From Plectrocnemia conspersa (lineage: Eukaryota > Arthropoda > Insecta > Trichoptera > Polycentropodidae), in NCBI GenBank assembly GCA_009617715.1, contig VTFK01000207.1, positions 868,001-932,000 on the forward strand: a stretch of 64,000 nt of DNA, read 5' to 3'. Positions 49,431-62,100 of this stretch are shown piece after piece. Each line of letters starts with the position of its first letter. The stretch's first letter is position 1. The position numbers and the translations under genes were made by a program. The notes under the pieces were generated by a model. That model was not told the DNA's origin, ran no database searches, and was given only the letters and a program-made list of their open reading frames with translations.

Positions 49431-50261
49431 TTCAGAAACAGCTAGATGAATTCTATGAGTGATACATAATTAATGCTACATAAGCGATACATAATTACGA
49501 ACGAATGTGTGAGTAATGCAGTGATGCCAACTTAATAATGGAGTATATCCCTATTTTATTTATTATTTGTGAGCACATGTACACGTGCACCGAACGTTAC
49601 AATTTTTTATACAAGCCAATTCGAATATTGTTGATAAAATAGTCAATCCCGAAAGTTTTGAGATTACATTTTCTAATCCTGAGATTGTTAGCTATCAAAA
49701 ATCGTCTGGGATCCCGGGTTTAGATACCCTACTGCCGAGTCTCAACACCTTTTATGCGAATAACCAAAATAAATGATGAGTCAGCATTGTCAATATTTAC
49801 AGTTTATGCTATTTTTAAATTTATTTTAGAATATTCAAATAGTAATTTTTTTGTTTAGCTTAGAGGGAAAGTTAACTAGAAGTATTATTTATAAGTTAAT
49901 TCCAAAATATAATAGATAATTACGAATCAAATATTTTTTTTACCCTTCTTATGTTATAAACGTGCTAAAAATATTTGCTCAAATTGCTACTCGAATCTAA
50001 GCACCATTTGATTTAACTCCAACTCACACTCTAATCAATACCTTGAGGAACCAGAGACCAGAGAGACTCGCCACTCTTACTAATCCACCAATGTGAGAAC
50101 TACTACTACTACTCTACATTGACCCCAACCGCCTGCTATGTACAACCTCTTTTGGATCAACTTACTCTTCATAATTCGGCACTGCCACCCAATGCTACAA
50201 GCTGACTCTCATCTACATTTTGTTATTCCCAGTTTATCCTTCTGCTTGCATGTCTCATTAA

Positions 50262-50496
50262 CCCTTTCACCACGGCTGATATTTTTGCGCGCTATTTCTA
50301 AATTTGCTAAATGTGGGGGAGCACCTATTTATGCCATAAGTAATTAAAATATTATTTCAATAAATTAGTGTTTTTCAACCTTAAATTATACAAAAAAAAA
50401 CATTACAAGACTCAAAGGTTCATGACACATTTAGGTGCCCAATGCATACTGACGATTTTCTTGAAGACTTCTATAGGTGTCATCTACGGCAAAGGG
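50262..50496. mobile_element. Possible piggyBac-like MITE, 235 bp, flanked by TTAA
   Basis: TTAA occurs exactly at both edges (50258-50261 and 50497-50500). Inside, both ends begin CCCTTT in inverted orientation (CCCTTTCACCACGG on the left; CCCTTTGCCGTAGA read inward from the right). TTAA duplication and CCCTTT-type ends are typical of piggyBac-like elements. Only the first few bases match cleanly, so the call is tentative. A further perfect 12-bp inverted repeat (CTACGGCAAAGG and its complement) flanks the segment just right of the element. Confidence 0.6.
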
Positions 50497-50967
50497 TTAA
50501 AAATCTGCAAATGTAATACACAAGTTTCAATTTGTATTGCCTTTGCCGTAGCAATAAATAAGTCACGACAGTCGTCACCCTATGTTACGATCAAAGCATC
50601 CATAACACCATAATAAATGAAAATATTCCTTACTTATACATATTTATTATTTTATAATATAAAAAGCAAAACAAAAGAACATTTAAACATACATACTTCA
50701 TACAATATATTGGAAGTTTTTAATTGCAATAATTTAATAAAGGAAAATATCACAAATTCGCTTCAACACGACTCTATGACTTCGTTTATTAACCAGCGCG
50801 AGCTCTCCATCGCATCCCACATGTTTTTGTCTTGGTCAATCGTGTCTTTGTTCATTTGGTCCATGTCTAATGATACCTTGTGTTCTGCAAGCGTATACGA
50901 AAAAAAGAGATTAGTAGAGAAGATCATAAATCGGAATAGCGCTCGTTATACTTATACAGAAGAATGT

Positions 50968-51162
50968 TCAGCACTGACCAACCAATGCATAATCATCTTC
51001 AACATTTACGGGAACATGTACCATGGTATCGTACGACGCAGTCGCCATTTGAGCACTAGTGTCAACGGCGGTGTTCATTTGGTCGCTACCGTAATAGCCG
51101 GTCCAAGCTTGGGAATAGTTCTGCCAGTAAGTCGACGGGTCATAGTACTGTTGACTGTAATC
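50968..51162 (-). CDS. Secp43 terminal exon
   Basis: Starts in phase 0 after TTTTTTCAG. Encodes DYSQQYYDPSTYWQNYSQAW, then TGYYGSDQMNTAVDTSAQMA and a tail ending VEDDYALVGQC, then TGA. The Tyr/Gln-rich DYSQ segment is the conserved C-terminal region of the family. The long plus-strand open frame over this exon is its shadow. Confidence 0.93.
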   Translation of the reverse strand, partial: DYSQQYYDPSTYWQNYSQAWTGYYGSDQMNTAVDTSAQMATASYDTMVHVPVNVEDDYALVGQC

Positions 51163-54100
51163 CTGAAAAAATAATTATTGCTTATGAATATTTAAGGAGC
51201 ATACAGTATTGACTATATTAGTGAAGCACCCAAAAATATACAAAACTAATCTTTGCTCTTATGTTCCCTCACTGATTGATTAACAAAGGATCACAGACTT
51301 ATTGTTGTATGTTTTTATTTACTTCAAATATTATTTAATTAATTTAAGTATGTGCCATGTTTTAAAAAATAGTTTATTTTAAATTATAATATTACCGCCG
51401 ATGTATAACTTTGCTGCGTCTGCGTAGGCGTCGGAGTTGCTGTGGTAGTTTTTGGTTTTGGTACTGCGTTGCAGATTTTCAGAATTTTCGATCCTAAGCC
51501 CTGATAACCGTTCATAGCCCATAACGCATTCTTTTGCTCCTCTTCACTGCCAAAACGAACAAAACCGTATCCTTTGCTGAACCCGGCGTTATCCAAAATC
51601 ACTGAAAATGTATTAAATAAAATAAATAACATAATCATCTATAACCAAATTTGAGGTGATATCGTGGTATTATATTTTACTATTTCAATATCAATCATTC
51701 AACTACCTTTAGCTGTCTTTATCGAAGAATAGCGTTGAGAGAACGTCCTATATAACGTATAGTCGTCGACATCTGAACTCAGATCTCCCACCCACAGCGA
51801 ATACTCCCGTTCATTCTGAGCATTCGTCTTACTTTCTCTACTGGCATTGTTCAGCCTAAATCGAATGACGGGATTCGTGCCGGGAATCGGCTTTCCGTTT
51901 AACTTATGCATGGCATCGATGGCCTCTTCGTCAGTGTTGAAGTGGACAAAGCAATATCCGGCCGGCTCTCCGGTGAACTTGTTTCTCATCAATTTCACAT
52001 TCTGAGGGTGCTCCCCCATCTTTTGGAATGCCGCCATTATGAAGCTCTCTGTCATGTTCGGCTCCAACTGAAAATAAACAAAGAAGAATATATAAACCAT
52101 TGTTAATGTCATTCGAAAAGTGACCAATATTTTAGGCGGTGTTTAATGCTTGGTAGTAATTTACATGCATTGTATCTGCTAATGTCTTCTCAAAACTCAT
52201 AAAAATTTTATAAGAATTGAATTTAAAATATTTTACTCTAATGGTGAGGTGTAATTTATTTTAATGATTAATTAAATTATCAGAGATGTTATGTATCTAA
52301 TTTGTTAGGTATAAATTAGTAAGATATTATAATTTCCATATGCAAGGTCCTATCAAAACAAAGGTGACAGTAAATAATAGATAAGAATTGAATTTATTGT
52401 AGATAACTTTGGAAAAATATAATGCGATTAAAAATGTATTTGTATTTAAAAATGATGTGGATATATGTATATTTTTTATTTTTAGTGGCAGAAAAGGATG
52501 TTTCTGTAAAAAAAATATTCACACAATATAATAATTACTTTCACAAAAGTTTGAGTATGTACAAAGGTTGATTTATATTTATCGTTTTATTACAATTATA
52601 GCATTCTAAGTTCTTTCACAAGTGACTATGAATGCGAAGAAATTAGATTTATCATTCAATTTAAATATCAGCAACAATTTCAACAAAAGAGCTATTTATT
52701 AAATTTGATTTAGACGGCTTCCATAAAGCCTTATTATAGACAAGACAGTCTATGCAAACTAAAGTAACACAAACAGCGATCAACCCATTGCAATGCCCAT
52801 TATCATGCCAACCAATAGAGATAAAACAAAGCAGTTCTTGATCATTGAGGCAAGTGAGAAAAACTCATTATTTATGGCTGACCACCTCTAACCATTGCCA
52901 ATGCCGAATAATAGAACACAAAGGGTATATAAAAATGTTTGACTGAGAGAACACTTTTCTATTACTAAATTTCGTTAATTTATTTTATAATTTTTTTATA
53001 TATTATTCGGCTTTTATGATTTTTTTATATATCAATTTAGAGGCTCTCAATACTTTTTATAAATTTAATATAAAATATTTTTTCTTATGTTCATTAACTT
53101 CGTACTCTTTTATTTATTAGTATTATTTTCTATAGAAATCATTTACATTTAATCAAATTTAATATTATTATATAAATATAATATTTATTATTTATTATCT
53201 GGGGGTACCTCAAAAAAATGAAAGATCAACCACCATACATATGCGGCGATATCACTCAAAGGATTAATATTTATTTCAAGACTATGTGCCACATAGCCCA
53301 TAGCAGTGAAGTAAGCAATGTGTGTAGCACAACTCGAGAATAACCAAATTAAATCATCCGAGCAACCGAGGTTCGACAATTTTTTTAATAATAATCCATG
53401 ACAAACCTTGTCGAAGGCCTTCTCAAAATCTGTATATACAACGTCTACATGAATTACCGCATTGAGAAACTTTGTCACCGTTTTGATGAAAAATAGAAGG
53501 TTAGTAACAGTGGAATGGGCGGGACGAAACCTATGCTGTTGGGCCAACAAAACTTGCCAAAAGTGATTAGAGACATATCTATGAATAATTATTTCAAACA
53601 ATTTAGCAGCAGCTGACAACACTGCGACTGGTCTATAGTTCTTTATACACAATTTGTCACATATGTCAGGCATATCCATAGATCAGGAAATGATGATGTC
53701 ATGAGAAATAGATCAAAAATACAATTTAGAGGAGCAAAGAAACTGACTTCGCAACCCTGCAAAATGAAATCAGGAAACAAATCAGGTCCAGAAGAATACC
53801 CAGTCTTCAATTTATTAAAGCCGTATTTAAGATCTGAGTGCTCATTTTCTTTGATGGTCAGTACTGAAGACCAAGAACAAGAAGAAGGATGCGACTGAGC
53901 AGAAGGCGAAAAATAAATTTTTGCAACATTTTATAAGCCGTCCGATGTTTTATCGTTGAAGTTCATCACTTTCGGCGTCGACTGAGTAGCACGTTTAGTG
54001 TTAATGAATTTCCAAAACACTTTGGGGTCAATAATTATTTGTTTTTGGCAACTTTTGTAATAATTGCGATTACAGGAAATTATCAAACATTCCTCGAGAG

Positions 54101-55438
54101 CAGACGGATGTCCCAATCTCTTCCATAACTTATGGAAGGCGTGTTTTCTTTTTAACAATGCAATGATATCAGGAGAAAACCATCTAGGATATGTCACGTC
54201 AAGCACTTCATTTCCAGTTCATACCTAAAAGTAATAAATGAAAATCTACACAATTTTCACCATCTACACCTCATTCGTGATTATGCTATTTTTTATTTAA
54301 TAATTATCACCCGTGCTAATGATAAATTCAACTTTATCATTAGCACGGGTGATAATTATCTTCTGGCACTAATGTAAATTATTTATATTTGTATAAATTA
54401 AATCTAATTTGTCACCAAAATTATTATTGACACATAAAATATTACTTATTAAATTCGTAGATAAATTAAAATCGCCCAAGATGATGGATTTTTCTCTTCT
54501 GAACACAGTGTATCGATTGTCATGTTCTTAAGCACAGATAGCGAACAGGAAGTCAACGGTCTTGGAGTTCACTTCCCTTAGGTTCCGATAATAAATCGAA
54601 TGGGGATCCGTCACACCCTTCCTGAGAGGGTTTAATGCCTTTCGGAAACCTCCACTCTTTAAATGTACATCCAGATGGCCATAACTCTTTAGTTTTACAT
54701 CAGGCACTGCAATCTTAAAGGACGCCATAACTGTGCCTTTTGTAACAAACATAAAATGCCTAAGCACGTCTTACTTTAGAGACATCCATTTAAATTCTCA
54801 GTAGCTTCCGGCATAATAATTTTAAAATAATTTATTTATTTATCCCGTAAAAAGTTTTGATTATTTTCCCTCCGTTTATCTTATTTTGTTATAATTATTA
54901 GTCTTACTTTATATTTTTAATTTCCTCTTGTAAACTATAAAATACTTAATTTTGTAATAAACTTAAAAATAACTCGGTTTTCGAGATAAATCAGTTAAAA
55001 AGCTTCTCTAGCAAATAAGATTTGTCAGTGAGAACGTCACTCAAAGAACGCGAAATGAGTACAAGCTCAAGTAAAATATTCTTATAAGACGAATGTGTAA
55101 CAGATAGTAGGGCTATGTGTCTAATATAAACACCCTGATGCTAACACCAAACTTTAGAAAGACGTCATAATTTTTTCTCTGGAATGATGATCTTTATAAA
55201 ACAATCTCTAACCAATCGCTTTTTATGTTATATTTTCACGTAACAAATCAAACAAAAGTATGCGTCATTTAGACCTTGGTGACCGTTTGGATAAACATAA
55301 CCTAATTTCGTTAATTATTAAATATGAAACACGTGGATTTTATTCTGGCGTTATCGATCGTGCATTTTGTTTATTACGTTGCAAATTAAATATACTCACG
55401 CTTCCCATCCATAGCTGACAATGTACCATAGGATTCAT
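50968..55438 (-). CDS. tRNA-Sec associated protein 1 (Secp43/TRNAU1AP), complete, five exons
   Basis: RRM protein associated with selenocysteine tRNA and its methylation/selenoprotein synthesis in animals (family knowledge). Exons on the minus strand: 55438-55400, 52067-51707, 51601-51396, 51162-50968. The coding sequence therefore has four coding pieces, with the 13-codon first one far upstream, giving 266 residues. Two RRMs are visible. RRM1 begins CQLWMGS|LEPNMTESFIMAAF and has PAGYCFVHF. RRM2 has YSLWVGDLSSDVDDYTLYRT and GFSKGYGFVRFGSEEEQKNA. The C-terminus is Tyr/Gln-rich (DYSQQYYDPSTYWQNYSQAW), as in vertebrate TRNAU1AP. Length fits the family (human 287). All phases agree. The stop is TGA at 50970-50968. 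Confidence 0.95.
51396..51601 (-). CDS. Secp43 exon with second half of RRM2
   Basis: One base is carried in. Reads VILDNAGFSKGYGFVRFGSE, then EEQKNALWAMNGYQGLGSKI and a Pro/Thr-rich linker. KGYGFVRF is the RNP1 motif. Phase 0 donor GTAATA at 51395. Confidence 0.95.
51707..52067 (-). CDS. Secp43 exon with RRM1 and first half of RRM2
   Basis: Starts in phase 0 after ATTTTCAG. Reads LEPNMTESFIMAAFQKMGEH, RNKFTGEPAGYCFVHFNTDE, PIPGTNPVIRFRLNNASRES, EREYSLWVGDLSSDVDDYTL and ends IKTAK with one carried base. PAGYCFVHF is RNP1 of RRM1 and LWVGDL is RNP2 of RRM2. Confidence 0.96.
53188..54767 (-). pseudogene. Jockey-superfamily LINE ORF2 remnant (endonuclease plus reverse transcriptase)
   Basis: Minus-strand fragments follow ORF2 order. 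SIYYRNLREVNSKTVDF (54605-54540) is the start of the AP-endonuclease domain. SIILGDFNL (about 54492-54466), LDLIYTN and LVPEDNYHP (about 54375-54345) are later endonuclease motifs, with an internal deletion between. YPRWFSPDIIALLKRKHAFH is the endonuclease-RT linker. NYRPVAVLSAAAKLFEIIIH, STVTNLLFFI and VVYTDFEKAFDKV (catalytic Asp near 53430) are reverse transcriptase up to motif A. The YxDD part is missing, and several frames and stops break the rest, so the element is dead. The clade within the Jockey superfamily is uncertain. Confidence 0.88.
54300..54359. repeat. Perfect 27-bp inverted repeat with 6-bp loop
   Basis: Left arm 54300-54326 and right arm 54333-54359 are exact reverse complements. 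The loop is TTCAAC. The right arm corresponds to the endonuclease DNYHPC codons of the surrounding LINE remnant (minus strand). The left arm is therefore an inverted copy added to it. Confidence 0.96.
55400..55438 (-). CDS. Secp43 first coding exon (13 codons)
   Basis: Found by searching upstream for the missing RRM1 start. Reads MNPMVHCQLWMGS and splices after a full codon at GTGAGT to LEPNMTESF, restoring the family start LWMG(D/S)LEP. Too short for open-frame prediction. A second in-frame ATG (codon 4) could also be used. The region just upstream (55440-55540) is GC-richer and probably the promoter. Confidence 0.93.
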
Positions 55439-58400
55439 TTTGACGTATGGCTTAGCCAAGCGTCAAGGAGTATAGAAACCGACGCTGATCTGTCATCTAA
55501 TTTTGGCCGTAGCGCAGCGCGTCTTGGCCATGAGCTTAATTAAAATTACACGAGTACATTTCTTCCCCTTGAAATAGTAATCATTTTATTTATAAATATA
55601 AAATTTGCTTTTATTGCGTATAATAAAGCTCCCAACTAACGATTTAATTTATATTTAAAAAAAGAGTAATTAAAAATGTAATAAAAATTAAATTAATAAC
55701 TACTAACCAAACACGCTACTTAAATTAATGACCTTTAACTGTTATTTTTGGTACACTTATTATTTTTTTATCTTTACTGTATTTATTCATTCAAAAATAA
55801 CTTAACAAGTTTTCCCAAAACTAATTTCTATAAATGTATTTCTTACAAATATCTACGAAATGTATTTCTCACAATTTTTACAAAAAACATGACTCCTTGA
55901 AAGCTTGCTTGAGTCTTGCTTGCGTCAGTTCTCTTTGGTCTTACTTTGAGAGTTAAAAAAGTTATTTTAAGAAAATTATATAATTATATAATAGTTCAAT
56001 ACATTTATATTTGTAACGTGTGCTTCATTTTTTTTAATACATACATCACTCATTTATTTATTTTTCAATTCAATCATAGTGGCCACATATTTGTCATTAA
56101 TAAAGATAAAGGAGAGCAGCTAACCCAAATTGTATCCCTACAATACTCTAGAACAAGTAAAATGGTTTTCAAAATAACAAGTAAATATTATAGCTTATTA
56201 TGTAGTCAGTCATTTTTTTCAATATTTTTTTAAAAAAAACTGTGATACGTTTATCTTCCTAGTATCAATAAAATATTACTGTGTTTGCAAATGAAAAACC
56301 CATAATTACTCACTGCGTGGTCATATAATACGCGTTTTATTATTAAATGGAATTTTTAGCCTTTCAGAAAAACCCTAAAATTTCTTGACGAACAGACAAA
56401 TAAGCTGCGATATTTAATTAAGATAAAATAAGATCATTCAGATTAATATTTGAACTGATTATCTAGAGTTATCTAGTGTCTCTCGTGTAGATGCAGATCT
56501 CTCTCAAATTGCCTCGGATGCCGTCTGACTGTTAGAGCTCGTCTCTGACCGTCTCTCATCCCAAATCGTCTCTGACCCTCTCGTCTCGAATCGTTCGATC
56601 GTCTGCCGTTTGATTTTTTACTCTTTATTTGAGACGACAGATTTGTTAAATCACAGATGCGGATGTTGATGGGTCAAATGTATAGCTTGATTATTAACGA
56701 AATATGTTCACGCCTTTAAGTAAAACTTTTTAAAATTATTAATTTAAGACGACAATAGCGATTTTTACGGTGGTAAGACGGATTGTATATCCTTTACGCA
56801 CAAAAATATTTTTCTGGTGCCTATGAGTGGTTAACGGAATGGATGTATTAACAGGTGGTTCCGTGAAATCTTTCATTATTTCGCAATTGTAGTATTGAGT
56901 ATTATTTTTCATTATAATGCTTTCTGTCTGTTGAGTTGAACCTTTTCATAATATTTGAAATGTTCGATTGAATGACCTCATAGTTAACGGTACAGCTGGT
57001 TGGACCCCATACAAAAAAAACCTTAAATATAATAAATACTATATATCTTTATTTATGACTTGTAAACCTGCAATAAAATATTACCTTTTAGTGAGAATGG
57101 TAACCAGTAGAGATTTTTTCAATTATAAACATCACGACATGCTTGTAGAATTTTTATTTTATTAAATGACAAATATATAATAACAATTACACATCCATGA
57201 ATCACATTTAGTCGAAAATACACAGAAATCTTAAATTACATATAGTATATATTTAATACTATTATATACAATTTAAGTGTTTCGTTAAGTTGAATGGTTC
57301 TTTCTCATGTTTTTACTCTCTTTATTTAGCAAAATATTTTATATCAAACGTGCTTTCCAGTGTATTTACTTTTATAATATCACTTGCTGGTGAACATATT
57401 AATTTATCCAAATCAAGTCAAAGCCTCTTTTACATTTCTTTTATTTTTCATAACTATTAGTTATTTTTATATAAATATATTTTATTAAAAATAAATATAT
57501 TTAATAAGAAAATACTTCATATCTTTGCTAGTATCAGGGGATAAACTTCTGTATATTTTCTTTAATAATTATAATTGTATCAAGTATATGAACATAATGT
57601 TCGAAAATACATGAGAAAAAAATACTTTATAAAAACTTTATTTTGGTCAAAAAATGTTTATTAATGTAAAAGGTAAATCGAATTACAAATATAACAAGGA
57701 ATCAGTCTTTTTTATCTTAAAATATTAATAATTATTAAAAACATTTATATCATTAATATAAATAACAACACACTCCACATGAATAATTAAAATTTATGTG
57801 ACTTTTAAATTTTTTAGATCTAAATTCCGGAGAAATTTATATAATTAATATTTGGCAAAACACACATTAAAATTGACTAGTCAAAAATATTCATAAAAAT
57901 GCAACTACACAAGGATATTTTTAAGTTAAGTAAATACAATCATGACTAGATCAGTATTATGACTATATTTTAATCAGGACCATATATTAAAATATAAATT
58001 TTATCAGTTAGTTAGTCATAGAAGGAAAAAATCGATAAGAAGAACAACAGCTGAGTATTAAAAATGGAACTGTGGAATGCCAAAAATATGATATGTTGAA
58101 TTTGAATTTATCAGAAATTACCAATCGTGTTTTTGATAAGAATAAATAAATAGTATTAATAGGGGAAATGCTTATCGATTTTTAATAAATGTATTTTTTT
58201 GAATAGCATAATATATTTACTTTAAAAAATTCTCAACACATTAAATTGATCGTATACTATAAAACATATGTATATTTTTTACGCATATACGCGATACCTC
58301 TCGCATATGATTTATCTAGTGATTTAAAAATCTCATATACTAAATTGGACATATATTAATTCGGACATATGTATGGGACAATGTTTTGTATTGCTTAATA

Positions 58401-58817
58401 TATCATAATAAATCGATAATATAATATATTAAATGTAATATTATATAATAAATCGCACATATGTATGTATATTTTTATGTGCCCATTACGATACCATTCG
58501 TATATAATTTAAGACATGCATTAGTTCCAGTACTTCATATATTTTGTATTTGGTAATATTAAAAATTAAGTACACATTCATATCATTATATTTACTAAAA
58601 GTTGTAAAAATAATATTAAATAAAATTAAAATTAGGATTTATACAACATATAATTTTATCACAAGAAATACACGATTTAGATGCAAAAGTATCTTGGATT
58701 TCCATAAAGTTTAATTAATATTATAATTTTATTGTCAGTGATATTCGGGTGAATATTAATCAAGACAATTCTTATTTTTTTGGACAGTTATACCTAATTA
58801 ATAATTATATAAGATAA
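55439..58817. other. Intergenic region between Secp43 and the receptor kinase
   Basis: Holds the Secp43 5' flank on its left and the 3' UTR of the receptor kinase on its right (AATAAA on the minus strand at 58723-58718). A GC-richer patch near 56470-56630 repeats GTCTCTGACC-like units. Otherwise AT-rich, with no gene recognised. Confidence 0.75.
56470..56630. repeat. Low-complexity CGTCTCTGACC-like repeat patch
   Basis: Short imperfect iterations of TCGTCTCTGACC, GTCTCTCATCC and CTCGTCTCGAATCG occur in about 150 bp, unlike the AT-rich surroundings. Pyrimidine-biased on the plus strand. No known element recognised. Confidence 0.6.
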
Positions 58818-59142
58818 TCAATAATCAACGATTCTCGAATCGCTTTTAGATTTTGGCATCGGGCAATAATTGTTGACTGAAACGTTATTGCAATTCGATA
58901 ACGTTAGATTACTTTCGTTAATAAGCTCATCTTTTACATAGCGATTAGTGAGGCTGTAAGAGGAAATGATTAATTCTCGATTTTCGACTTGGTCGTTAAC
59001 GTCAATCTTTGTCACTGGTTGATTTCCATATTGATTCAAAAGTTTTCCAGAGTTGTCAAGTTTTCGACGATTCAACGAAATCGGTCGCACATATCTTTCA
59101 TAACTCGTACTCTTCTCTATATTGCTTCCGTTGGAATTATAT
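58818..59142 (-). CDS. Receptor kinase last exon: C-terminal tail
   Basis: Acceptor TGTTTTAG, then Tyr-Asn-Ser-Asn onward in the frame that expects two carried bases. Reads [30 protein letters not shown] and, at the end, [10 protein letters not shown] then TGA. Several Tyr residues ([21 protein letters not shown]) could be docking sites (inference). No domain. The open frame and good splice site support it as a real exon of the upstream gene. Confidence 0.8.
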
Positions 59143-62100
59143 CTAAAACACAATAAATAATCTTAGTTCTAATGTAAAATATGGCACTGATTTATTGCTG
59201 TTATATTAATATTAATATTGCTTTTAAAAAAAATATATTTGAAGCAATGACATTGATCAATTTATAATATCATGTTTATTTTTTCATATAAATTATTATA
59301 TATATAATATATATTTAAAATAAATTATTATTAAAAATGAGTATACAATTCCAAATAATCTTTCCTTTAAAATATGTTTTAAAAGCTGGGGTTTTGCAAT
59401 ACATATAAAAAAATCGAGCTCTCTAATAATAAATATAATTTAATTTAAGTAAAAAAACTCTTCTTGAACATTTACAGTTCACTTTTAACTACATTACTCC
59501 TAAAATTTATACTAAATTCATATTGACGTCAAAGAGTCTCAAATATTAATTAATAAATCTCGAATCACTTTTTCGTGCAAATCGTATTAATTTAGAATTG
59601 TTCCTTAGCTTGTAATTTTAATAATATTTTACCATGAACACCAAAAAGAGGCTTATTACTCAATATGAAACTTTTTTTTTTCATTATAATATAGTACATA
59701 CTTTGAACGATTTTTGCGGGACAGTTGTTTCAGATCGCTTAGTTCGAATAATCTATTATGTCCAAAGTTAAATATTTATGCGAACATATGCCATCTAATA
59801 GCCAATCTATCTTTTGCTTTATGTCAGTAAACGTCGGTCTATCTTTCGGACGACTCTGCCAGCATCCCATCATCAGGCTATATCTAAAAAAAATAAAGTA
59901 CTATAGTCGGATATATAAAATAGCCAGCACCAATAATTGCATTGGTACTTTACGTATTCGTAAATAAAAGCGTTCGAATAACGAACCACCTACTAAAACA
60001 GTCTCCCCATGGGAACGATCTTAATAAATATATAATATATACTATGCATATATGGCATAAAGTGACAATTACGCACTTTACATTTAATACAAATAGGAGA
60101 CGATAAAAAGAGTTCGCTTTAAGATAACGTCATATTCGATAAGAATGCAGTTTACTAATTGCATTAAGATTCTGAAACGAATATTGCTTTATAAAAAATA
60201 ATGCTGGCAAACAAAAAGGGACTATTTAGCAGCATACAAAAATGTTGATTAAAACTTTTTGTAAAAGTGCATAATAACCAATTGAAAAACTCAATTGAAA
60301 TAATTTGTAATAAAAAAATAAAAATAAAATTATCAATATAAAAAAAAATCATAACGCTTAACAATTAAAAATAATGTATAATATCTTATTGACCTACCAA
60401 GATTTTAATTACGAGAAGCGGTCTAGGCAGTTACGAGTTACCCTCAAAGAATATAACGCACTAATGAAGTTGCGCTGTAAAATCCGGAGAAACTTAATTA
60501 ATCATAGTATATTTGCGCTCAGTTGAATTTATAAAAGTTTGGGCACAAAATAAAGTCTTAGTTTGAAGTTGGAAATTTGAGGCAAACATGTCATGGGTAA
60601 TGATAATAGAGACAGAGCATAGAATGTGGATGTTAATAGTAATTGAACTTAAAAGTTAATTATATCCTGGTTTGTTGAAAAATTATACTTATAAGTACGA
60701 AGGATACTCGAAAGATGGATTTTCTCTAAATGAAACAATTGTCTTAGGTATCGCAGAAATAATCAAGAGCGGTTCTTATTTCAAAATATGTTTAGGTAAC
60801 CAATGTTTGTATCTAAGCATTTAGTCAAGCATATTGTATTTGCAAGGATCAGCTAGATGATCGTTAGTTTTATATTCTCTTTTATTTTTTTATATTTTGA
60901 TTGTATATAACCAACAGGAGAGCTCAATATATGTCGGTGACTAATACCTGAAAGGTATTTAATAAAACAATTTCTATCGCATCTGATAAATCAGAATTAG
61001 TGGTTAGTATGTAATTAAAAATATTTGTCAATAATAAAAAAAAATTAAATGCTTTGTATAGCTCTATTTAGTAGCTATTCATTGATCGATTTGACTGAAA
61101 ATAACTGTTAAGGCAAAGCTAATTTATTCATTAAGTGGAGCAATTTACCTACTTTTATCGGAAACAAACATTTACAAATGTAATTGGTTGAAATACGAAA
61201 CGATTGTCATGCTTTATTAACTCACTCTATTTACTGAAAATATTTTTTTAAAAGACACAATAAACTATTATATAATAATATATATGTACTCACAATTCAC
61301 TACTACAATTTTGTGGGCATTCCATCCTATAGCCAGACATGAGCAATTTTAAAAATTTGTTTGATGGCACACCCGGGTATGGATTTCCACCCAAAGTGAT
61401 AATTTCCCACAAAAGTATACCATATGACCATCTGAAAACATTCAAGTTATATTTATTATTAAATATTATTTATATATACATATATACTAATACAATTCAC
61501 AACATTTCAAAGTAAACACTATTCGATACTCGAATATTTATAGCATATGGGAATATCTTCATCAATAAATAAATAATAAATTAAGTGCTTACAAATAGAA
61601 CTACGACGTAGATAAAAGTTATTTATTTTGATTTAAAGAATAAAGTTTTACATTTCTTCTATAGAGAGCTAAATAAAATTTTGTATTGAATAATAAATAT
61701 AAGTTTAAGAGACTCTCAATCGAATTTTTAATTAAAAAAGGGATGCTAAAGAAAAGGAAAAATTAACAAAGATATCCCTGATAATGTAATAAACCTATAT
61801 ACTCTGCCATCTTTATAAATCTATCTTTTTTCATTTACACAGTTAAATTGAACTTTTATTTTAATGATCATTAATTTAAAATATAATAATGTATAACTTG
61901 TACAAAATATATTAAAATTAAGAACCTTTATAGTAAGGGATTATTTTGGATTGCCAAATTAATGTTGAATAATAAATTACAACATTTAATTATTATTTTT
62001 TTCTGCATTGTATTAGTTAATATATGTTTAACATTAAAAAATCACAATTTTTTCAATTGCATTGATGAATTGATGTTACAAAATGAATAACTGTAACTGC

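Larger units (their letters stand above)
46560..50967. other. Intergenic region between Bdp1 and Secp43 (convergent 3' ends)
   Basis: Begins with the Bdp1 3' UTR (AATAAA at 46773-46778) and ends with the Secp43 3' UTR (AATAAA on the minus strand at 50790-50785). Between them are three transposon remnants annotated separately: a 240-bp hAT MITE, a decayed hAT transposase, and a 235-bp TTAA-flanked MITE. No host gene recognised. Confidence 0.8.
52068..55399 (-). other. Secp43 intron 1 (3.3 kb) with a LINE pseudogene
   Basis: AT-rich apart from the decayed non-LTR element at 53188-54767, which lies in the same orientation as Secp43. 52138-53180 holds nothing recognisable. Confidence 0.85.

Noticed and set aside
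49517..49560. CAGTGATGCCAAC as a hAT terminus for the neighbouring hAT transposase
   Set aside because: It points away from the transposase (reads inward to the right), and no partner end or 8-bp duplication was found.
49585..49776. 63-codon plus-strand open frame vaguely like the Bdp1 C-terminus (LNTFYANNQN versus FNTLQAYIANK)
   Set aside because: Too short and weak a resemblance to call a duplicated Bdp1 fragment.
50920..50970. TGA at the end of Secp43 (after Gly-Gln-Cys) as a possible selenocysteine codon, since the frame continues 18 codons to TAA
   Set aside because: The protein is not a known selenoprotein, its length fits the family at the TGA, the continuation is low-complexity, and no stem-loop of the required type was evident downstream.
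50617..51174. 185-codon plus-strand open frame
   Set aside because: It overlaps the Secp43 terminal exon on the opposite strand and only mirrors it; the rest is AT-rich 3' flank.
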